This document shows, piece by piece, positions 1 to 4,553 of a stretch of 8,324 nucleotides of DNA. The first letter of the stretch is position 1, and the number at the start of each line of letters is the position of its first letter. The DNA is from Methanobacteriota archaeon (GTDB lineage: Archaea > Thermoplasmatota > Poseidoniia > Poseidoniales > Poseidoniaceae): NCBI GenBank assembly GCA_002719475.1, contig PBHQ01000035.1, positions 21,616-29,939 on the forward strand, in the 5' to 3' direction. The position numbers and the translations under genes are program-made. A model generated the notes under the pieces. The model did not search any database. It was given only the letters and a program-made list of their open reading frames with translations, and was not told the DNA's origin.

Positions 1-213
1 ATGAACAATTGGCTGAAAAATCAGGCTGGTCTATCAGACCCTACTCGTTCTGCTGAAGCCAATGATGTGGATTTCATGGTTGACCGAGCGATTGAATGTA
101 TGGAACAACATGGCAAAAGGCCAACCTTCATCGCTGTCGATTGGTGGGAAGATGGTGATGTTGTTGAAGCAGCACGGCGCGTAAATTTGCTCGGTGATCA
201 GGCTCTATCTTGA
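1..213 (+). CDS. PI-PLC-like phosphodiesterase, C-terminal fragment (5' partial)
   Basis: Seventy codons are visible, ending at TGA 211-213. The ATG at base 1 is probably internal, because the sequence matches only the tail of the phosphatidylinositol-specific phospholipase C X-domain-like family (TIM-barrel phosphodiesterases). Seen: an N-x-WL opening, then AEANDVDFMVDRAIEC (residues 18-33), then RPTFIAVDWWEDGDVVEAA (40-58) and a final RVN. In the family this is the last barrel strand, usually of the form 'fi.VDfy..gdv..vv..lN'. The catalytic histidines of the family lie in the N-terminal half, outside the window, so activity cannot be judged. The family cleaves phosphodiester bonds in phosphoinositides or similar head groups; the archaeal substrate is unknown. 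The 3' end overlaps the convergent CoA-transferase by 16 bp. No signal peptide can be assessed. Confidence 0.7.
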   Translation: MNNWLKNQAGLSDPTRSAEANDVDFMVDRAIECMEQHGKRPTFIAVDWWEDGDVVEAARRVNLLGDQALS

Positions 214-1241
214 ACATCCATGAAACGCAATGGACTGGCTAATGTCGTCACTCCGCCTTCATTCAATAGGGCACCTCTCGCTTGGCTCTGAGCATCGTTC
301 AAGGCTTCGGAAACTGTATTGATTGGAGCACAAGGAATGCCAGCAAGCATCTCTTCAAGTTCTCCCCTACTGTGCCCTCCTACCCATTGCTGAACCTTTG
401 CTTCAATCTCATTTCGATGTGCAATTCTTCCTGCATTATTCTTCCACTCATCTTGAGATTTGATTTTCGCAATGCTGCAAAATTCCTGCCATTGTGGATC
501 TGAACCAATCGCTACCACGAACCAACCATCCAATGCCTCGAAGGCGCGATATGGAACGAGGTTAGGGTGTGCAGAGCCCATTCGCACTGGGTCTTGTCCA
601 CTGGCAAGAACATTCTGTGCTTGGTTGGCGAGTGATGCAATCGCACAATCCCAGAGGCTGATATCGATGTGTCGAATTCGACCTGTTCTTTCGTAATCAA
701 GCAAAGCGGCAAGGATGGCGTTTCCAGCATACAGTCCTGTGATAATGTCAATCCAAGCGACGCCTACCTTTGCAGGCGGACCATCTGCGCCCCCTGTAAT
801 ACTCATGATGCCACTACGAGCCTGTAGAGCGAGGTCATATCCTGGTTCATCTCGGCGCGGTCCTGATGCACCATAACCTGATATCGAACAGATGATGGTA
901 TCCTTTGGCAAATTACCAAGCAACCTCTCTAAGGTACCAGGTCTGAAGTTCTCGATGACAACGTCTACTTCCTCAATCATCTTGAGTAATCGTTCCTTTT
1001 CTTCTTTCAAGTTCATTTGTAGAATCGACTTACCACGATTGCAGCACAAGAAGTAGGCTGCAACTCGTTGACCATCGAAATCTGTTGTGAAAGGAGGACC
1101 CCAACCGCGCGTATCATCGCCCCAAGGCGCCTCAACCTTGGTCACTTCTGCGCCGAGATCTGACAACATTTGCGCTGTATAAGGACCCGCTAGAATACGT
1201 GAAAGGTCTAGTACCCTAATGCCCTGTAAGATTCCGCTCAT
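198..1241 (-). CDS. CoA-transferase family III (CaiB/BaiF), short C-terminus
   Basis: The 347-aa product is a cytoplasmic family III CoA-transferase, which moves CoA between carboxylic acids through aspartyl-CoA intermediates. Seen: the family-typical N-terminus GIRVLDLSRILAGPY (residues 7-21), LGAEVTKVEAP (29-39), NRGKSILQMNL (68-78), DVVIENFRPGTLERL (93-107), ISGYGASGPRRDEPGYD (120-136) and the catalytic region VAWIDIITGLYAG, with the nucleophile expected at Asp165 (Asp169 in formyl-CoA transferase). The racemase His of alpha-methylacyl-CoA racemases is not in the equivalent GYD segment, so transferase is preferred; the acid substrate is unknown. The reading frame extends upstream to an ATG at 1310, but homology begins just after the ATG at 1239-1241, which is preceded by a weak GGGTG (1246-1250). 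Odd: the protein stops right after ASPLRFMDVQDRA and lacks the usual 'PP.LGeHt.evL' tail. It is divergent from the peptidase gene. Confidence 0.9.
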   Translation of the reverse strand: MSGILQGIRVLDLSRILAGPYTAQMLSDLGAEVTKVEAPWGDDTRGWGPPFTTDFDGQRVAAYFLCCNRGKSILQMNLKEEKERLLKMIEEVDVVIENFRPGTLERLLGNLPKDTIICSISGYGASGPRRDEPGYDLALQARSGIMSITGGADGPPAKVGVAWIDIITGLYAGNAILAALLDYERTGRIRHIDISLWDCAIASLANQAQNVLASGQDPVRMGSAHPNLVPYRAFEALDGWFVVAIGSDPQWQEFCSIAKIKSQDEWKNNAGRIAHRNEIEAKVQQWVGGHSRGELEEMLAGIPCAPINTVSEALNDAQSQARGALLNEGGVTTLASPLRFMDVQDRA

Positions 1242-1372
1242 GAAGCACCCTGAACTCATCGGTCGAAAAGCATTCAACTCGGTTGACAATGATTTCTTAC
1301 AACGAATCACTGTAACTTACAGGACAACAATTCGGCGCACCATTCATGACTGTCCATCTACTCGCACTCACT
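1242..1372. promoter_or_regulatory. Divergent intergenic region, CoA-transferase / S15 peptidase
   Basis: These 131 bp separate the two preferred start codons and must hold both promoters. On the plus strand TTCATGAC (1343-1350) is centred about 26 nt before the ATG at 1373. It shares its first five bases and its spacing with the better boxes before the two small membrane genes, so it is a weak TATA candidate. No convincing box is seen for the CoA-transferase, and no strong Shine-Dalgarno precedes 1373. Confidence 0.3.
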
Positions 1373-3187
1373 ATGGGGAAGCGACAACTGGCGATGTCAT
1401 TGGTGCTCATCGTCCTTTCATGTTCCCTTGCAGGCTGTATCGTCAATCATACCAAGCATGAAGTGATTGAGGAGTCAATCATTTACCCAAGTATCTGGGA
1501 TAGGCACCAACTAGAATGGAATATGACACATTCCTTTGCTCGTGTCCTTGAGGATGGACCGCACCATGCTTTGGAAGTCCAAGAGGCCTACATTACGGTC
1601 GATACAAGTTCGATATGGGAAACCGGCCCTGCAGAGTCGAAAGTACATCTCTCATATTGGCTTCCGAGCAACACCGAACAAGGAGAGAAGGTTCCTGTCA
1701 TCGCTGTCATAAGCCCCTACTTCTCATACGGCCAGCCCGGTGACGAATCCGGACATACTGGAATCGTTGGAGCAGGACGTGGTGAATTCATCTATGAGAA
1801 TTTCATACCTCACGGCTATGCCTTTGCACAAGTAGCAGTCTTTGGCACCGAACTTTCCAGCGGCTGCTTCGATTACAGAGGTGCTGGAGAAGGTCTAGGC
1901 ATTCACCACGCAGTTGAATGGCTGGGCTCTCAGAACTGGAGCAATGGACATGTTGGCCTATATGGAAAATCCTACGAAGGGGCGACACAATGGGAAGCTG
2001 CTGCTCTTGGAAGTGAATACCTCAAAACCATCGTACCTATTTCCGGAACTACTGCATTACATCCATTACTGTACAAGAATGGAAGTGCAGAAGCCAGATC
2101 TCAAGTCATGCACATGAATTATTTCTCCAGTACAGTCGATTACAACGAAGACGACTTGGACAATGTCTGTCCAGATATTGTAGAAGGTCTGTTCGCTGGA
2201 CCTGTGACCTACGGAATGGGAGAACTTGACCCCTACATGGAGAATTATTACGAAGAACGCAGTCATATCGACAAAGCCTTCGAGAATTGGAATGGTTCAG
2301 TGTACTGGGTACAAGGTATGCAAGACTGGAATGTCGATCCTCACCAAGTATTCAGTGGCCCAATCGGTTACAATTGGTATCAGGACTACATCGACGCAGG
2401 CTTCGAAGTCAGAGGAATCCTCGGGCAATGGGAACACAATTATCCTGATCAATGGACTAAACACAACAATCAGGATAGTGGATATGGCGGGGAAGCCATC
2501 CACAACATGACTCGCTGGGATTGGGCCCAGGACTTGTTTGAATGGTACGAATACTACCTCAAAGGGATCGGTTCCAAACCCGGATTAAACACTCAAATTC
2601 AGCGCAATGATGGGCAGTGGAGAATCGAAGAAACTTGGCCTCCCCACGATGTCGAAAGACATGCAATCGATCTTTCTGATTGTGAATATGATGGCGTGTT
2701 TACAGGAGGAGGCGCACCAGTGGTAGGTGGAGGACAAACAATTACCATCGAATGTTCTGCTCTAAATGAAATGGAGCCACTTCACATCGCAGGCTTAGCT
2801 ACCATCCATTTGATTACAGTTCCAACCTTTGATGGAGGCCAAATATTCGTTGAAATGCAAGATGCCGAGACGGGATTGCGCCTCGGGCACGCCACGATGG
2901 ATATTCGATATCATGCGGGTGGTTCTGAGCCACAAACGGTAGTTCCTGGTCAACAGGTCACGATGATGATGGAATTCCAAGGTATAGATGCAATTCTTCC
3001 AGCAGGACACGGTATCAGATTCATTCTATCTGAACAAGGCGAAGATTACCTCGCACCTGCTTGTGGAAATGCTTGCACTATCCATGTACTGCCTTCATTG
3101 TCAACTGCTGAACTACCTCTGATTGAAAGAACCGGAGATAATGTGCTGATTACCCCACAATCACCGGATGCTGCTAACAACCAATGA
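1373..3187 (+). CDS. Lipid-anchored S15/PepX-like (CocE/NonD) serine peptidase
   Basis: The 604-aa product is a surface-anchored alpha/beta hydrolase of the Xaa-Pro dipeptidyl-peptidase (S15)/CocE group. The N-terminus MGKRQLAMSLVL...CSLAGC is a lipoprotein signal with lipobox LAGC and lipidated Cys22. The frame also has an ATG at 1346, but basic residues directly after the ATG at 1373 and a weak TATA-like box 26 nt upstream favour the shorter form. Catalytic parts seen: the FGTELSSGCFDYRGAGEG segment (about 157-174), nucleophile Ser200 in GLYGKSYEGA, Asp318 in QGMQDWNVDPHQ (very close to the PepX acid motif) and His355 in QWEHNYP. From about residue 435 to 585 a beta-rich domain matches the PepX C-terminal jelly-roll. 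A CGNAC pair (564/568) may form a disulfide. Known for the family: removal of Xaa-Pro dipeptides, or hydrolysis of esters or acylamides. Exact substrate is unknown; a role in external peptide use is inferred. It converges on the 72-aa gene with a 12-bp gap. Confidence 0.9.
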   Translation: MGKRQLAMSLVLIVLSCSLAGCIVNHTKHEVIEESIIYPSIWDRHQLEWNMTHSFARVLEDGPHHALEVQEAYITVDTSSIWETGPAESKVHLSYWLPSNTEQGEKVPVIAVISPYFSYGQPGDESGHTGIVGAGRGEFIYENFIPHGYAFAQVAVFGTELSSGCFDYRGAGEGLGIHHAVEWLGSQNWSNGHVGLYGKSYEGATQWEAAALGSEYLKTIVPISGTTALHPLLYKNGSAEARSQVMHMNYFSSTVDYNEDDLDNVCPDIVEGLFAGPVTYGMGELDPYMENYYEERSHIDKAFENWNGSVYWVQGMQDWNVDPHQVFSGPIGYNWYQDYIDAGFEVRGILGQWEHNYPDQWTKHNNQDSGYGGEAIHNMTRWDWAQDLFEWYEYYLKGIGSKPGLNTQIQRNDGQWRIEETWPPHDVERHAIDLSDCEYDGVFTGGGAPVVGGGQTITIECSALNEMEPLHIAGLATIHLITVPTFDGGQIFVEMQDAETGLRLGHATMDIRYHAGGSEPQTVVPGQQVTMMMEFQGIDAILPAGHGIRFILSEQGEDYLAPACGNACTIHVLPSLSTAELPLIERTGDNVLITPQSPDAANNQ

Positions 3188-3200
3188 TTTCCAATGATTT
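3181..3200. repeat. Perfect tandem 10-bp duplication at convergent gene ends
   Basis: CCAATGATTT occurs twice head-to-tail (3181-3190 and 3191-3200). The first copy contains the TGA of the peptidase (3185-3187); the last base of the second copy is the first base of the TCA that forms the stop of the 72-aa minus-strand gene (3200-3202). It looks like a replication-slippage duplication. No hairpin or long T-tract is seen here. Confidence 0.8.
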
Positions 3201-3418
3201 CAACGTTGCCTAAACATGTAAGCAGGTGGCGGAACCTGTGGTTGTGCAGGCATCCTAGCCTTGCGCTTGCTTCGCCTTGACTTGGAAGGCAAACTTGGAA
3301 CATGCCAGATGTTCTCAGATCGGTACTTTCTCTTGCGTAGAGTACGAATGACTAACTGCAACGAAAGAACGATGAGAATACCGCTCAACACATAGATGAC
3401 GTTGTTCATGTCGACCAT
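3200..3418 (-). CDS. Small one-helix membrane protein with basic, proline-rich tail (72 aa)
   Basis: I do not recognise a family. A short N-terminal segment (MVDMNN) is followed by one hydrophobic helix (about residues 6-25) and then a strongly basic stretch, RTLRKRKYR (25-33) and SKSRRSKRKARM (46-57), ending QPQVPPPAYMFRQR. By the positive-inside rule the tail is cytoplasmic. The gene is supported by a coherent membrane-protein pattern and by a TATA-like TTCATATA centred about 26 nt before its ATG, fitting a leaderless mRNA. A second ATG at 3409 is possible. It is the last of three short minus-strand genes. It has its own promoter-like box and a 111-bp gap from the gene before it, so it may be transcribed alone. 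The basic tail could bind nucleic acid, anionic lipid or an acidic protein; none of these is shown. Confidence 0.65.
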   Translation of the reverse strand: MVDMNNVIYVLSGILIVLSLQLVIRTLRKRKYRSENIWHVPSLPSKSRRSKRKARMPAQPQVPPPAYMFRQR

Positions 3419-3440
3419 GAGTTGCGTGCAACCTCTTTAG

Positions 3441-3448
3441 TATATGAA
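3441..3448 (-). promoter_or_regulatory. TATA-like box (BoxA) of the 72-aa membrane gene
   Basis: On the minus strand the sequence is TTCATATA. Its centre is about 26 nt from the A of the ATG at 3418, where a TATA box sits when transcription starts at the start codon. No Shine-Dalgarno precedes this ATG, consistent with a leaderless transcript. Confidence 0.55.
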
Positions 3449-3481
3449 GTGCTGTTGAAAGCCATGGAATCTAAATCAGCG

Positions 3482-3515
3482 AAAATGGGCAATCAAAGCT
3501 ATTCTAGCCCATTTT
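3482..3515 (-). terminator. 9-bp inverted repeat, possible terminator after the 75-aa gene
   Basis: AAAATGGGC (3482-3490) pairs perfectly with GCCCATTTT (3507-3515) around a 16-nt loop. It lies 15 bp past the stop of the 75-aa minus-strand gene and before the promoter of the next gene, a suitable place to end that transcript. Read on the minus strand, the second arm ends in TTTT. Archaeal terminators need T-tracts more than hairpins, so terminator function is a guess. Confidence 0.4.
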
Positions 3516-3516
3516 T

Positions 3517-3550
3517 GGAATCAAATACCTCACAATGGCGTCTTGATTCC
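3517..3550 (-). repeat. 8-bp inverted repeat spanning the stop of the 75-aa gene
   Basis: GGAATCAA (3517-3524) pairs with TTGATTCC (3543-3550) around an 18-nt loop that contains the stop codon (TCA at 3530-3532 on plus). It adjoins the 9-bp inverted repeat at 3482-3515, so the mRNA 3' end could fold into two consecutive stems of the same overall span. Confidence 0.45.
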
Positions 3551-3757
3551 CATGGCCCTGATAATGCACCATCCCTTACGGGCCTCAAAAACTGCAAAGG
3601 CACCACCAAAGAACATCGAGATTGCTGCAAACCATCCAATTGCACCACTAAGGGCGCCTGTAAAGGTCAATATCGATACAAAAATCGCTCCCAGAATGGT
3701 AGCGATTCCACCTTTCATGCGGACTGCTCTACCCTTCTCTCCGATATTGCACTGCAT
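3530..3757 (-). CDS. Small two-helix membrane protein (75 aa)
   Basis: I cannot name a family. Seen: a short polar N-terminus with basic residues (GEKGRAVRMKGG, 6-17), a first hydrophobic helix (about 18-36), a tight Gly-rich turn, a second helix (about 38-57), then a polar tail EARKGWCIIRAMGIKTPL (58-75). The Gly/Ala/Phe-rich helices form a hairpin with both ends probably cytoplasmic. The tail, pattern GWCxxRAxGxKTP, looks like a conserved motif rather than random sequence, which supports a real gene. The ATG at 3757 is chosen because TTCAAATA lies about 26 nt upstream; an internal ATG at 3718 would keep both helices and is the alternative. A GAGG (2-3 nt before the ATG) is too close to be a normal ribosome site. 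It lies 69 bp after the lipoprotein gene on the same strand but with its own box. Confidence 0.72.
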   Translation of the reverse strand: MQCNIGEKGRAVRMKGGIATILGAIFVSILTFTGALSGAIGWFAAISMFFGGAFAVFEARKGWCIIRAMGIKTPL

Positions 3758-3778
3758 GTACCTCTCAGGAGATTTGCC

Positions 3779-3786
3779 TATTTGAA
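3779..3786 (-). promoter_or_regulatory. TATA-like box (BoxA) of the 75-aa membrane gene
   Basis: On the minus strand the sequence is TTCAAATA, one mismatch from TTTAAATA, with a purine-rich GCGG just upstream where a BRE would lie. The centre is about 26 nt from the ATG at 3757. Its match in sequence and spacing with the box before the 72-aa gene strengthens both calls. Confidence 0.55.
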
Positions 3787-3826
3787 CCGCTGTTTGTTTT
3801 CACGGCCAAAATAAGGGTACTAAACA

Positions 3827-4390
3827 TCATTCAATGACACAGATATCTTCAGTCGGGAAAATGACACATTCCCTACGAACGGTCACAATTACCACGAAAT
3901 CATCCTTTACAGCAACTCCACCAACATCGATTCCGATGCCTCTAGCTTCGACTTCTAGTTTCCATTCACCCTCATCGAAAGGCCCCTCCGCAAAATTATC
4001 CACTGGAGATTTTGATTCGGTCACATGAGTTTCCCAATATACACTGCCATCTGGTCTGAGCAATCTAGCATCGACATATCTTATTGAATTGGAGATATCG
4101 CTGGTGAAACCACTGGTGGGCATGGTGGCGCGGAAGTATATCTGCATTTCATTGGCACTGGCATTCATTTCGATGATTCTATCTGCAGTATAAGGCGAAA
4201 GGGTCTGTGAGATATCGAGTGAATCGAAAACATGGCTGATATTCACCTTGTCTTCGGTCATTTCAATCTGCGGCTTATCGCGTAGAGACTCCATCATTTC
4301 ACGCGCTGGAACTAACGAAAGACACCCTGCAAGGGTACTTGAAATGAACAGCAGAATTACTGCTGAAAGCGACAAGAGTGCCCTTCCCAT
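3827..4390 (-). CDS. Putative lipoprotein of unknown function (187 aa)
   Basis: The N-terminus MGRALLSLSAVILLF...TLAGC is a lipoprotein signal with lipobox LAGC and lipidated Cys23, so the protein should be anchored outside the membrane. The frame also opens at an ATG at 4411, but the form starting at 4390 has the usual short basic n-region (MGR), and a weak TTGATACG lies about 27 nt upstream. The mature part has a polar linker (about 30-70) and then alternating beta-strand sequence: EMQIYFRATMP, RYVDARLLRPDGSVYWETHV, EGEWKLEVEARGIGI and DDFVVIVTVRREC. The 'RPDGSVYWET...DEGEWKLEVEA' layout resembles a single Ig-like or C2-like beta-sandwich measuring an extension or load. Two late cysteines (175, 184) could form a disulfide. 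No catalytic motif is seen. It is first of three short minus-strand genes. Confidence 0.78.
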   Translation of the reverse strand: MGRALLSLSAVILLFISSTLAGCLSLVPAREMMESLRDKPQIEMTEDKVNISHVFDSLDISQTLSPYTADRIIEMNASANEMQIYFRATMPTSGFTSDISNSIRYVDARLLRPDGSVYWETHVTESKSPVDNFAEGPFDEGEWKLEVEARGIGIDVGGVAVKDDFVVIVTVRRECVIFPTEDICVIE

Positions 4391-4553
4391 CGACAATCGC
4401 GAGACGCACATCCCGTATCAAGGCCGCGTTGAAGTGGATTTCTTCACAGGCTTCTTGAATGAAGTGCTACTGGCAATCCCGCCTGAATGAAGCAAAGAGG
4501 GTCAGCCGAGCCTTCGGGTGATGACGAACCCTATGAGTGCAGACAGGCCTTAT

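Noticed and set aside
1242..1310. Longer start (ATG 1310) for the CoA-transferase
   Set aside because: Family homology begins two to five residues after the ATG at 1241, and the extra 23 residues do not resemble the family.
1346..1372. Start at ATG 1346 for the S15 peptidase
   Set aside because: It would put nine residues before the basic MGKR n-region of the lipoprotein signal. The later ATG gives a normal 21-residue signal before Cys.
3422..3814. 130-codon plus-strand open frame over the 75-aa gene
   Set aside because: Its translation is Ser/Asn/Cys-rich with no domain, helix or signal, and it lies antisense to a coherent two-helix membrane protein with its own TATA-like box.
4412..4553. 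Possible RNA gene or terminator between the lipoprotein and the large surface protein
   Set aside because: No tRNA-like fold, strong hairpin or long T-tract could be found. On the minus strand there is only a short pyrimidine-rich stretch. It most likely holds the lipoprotein promoter and the end of the large gene's transcript.
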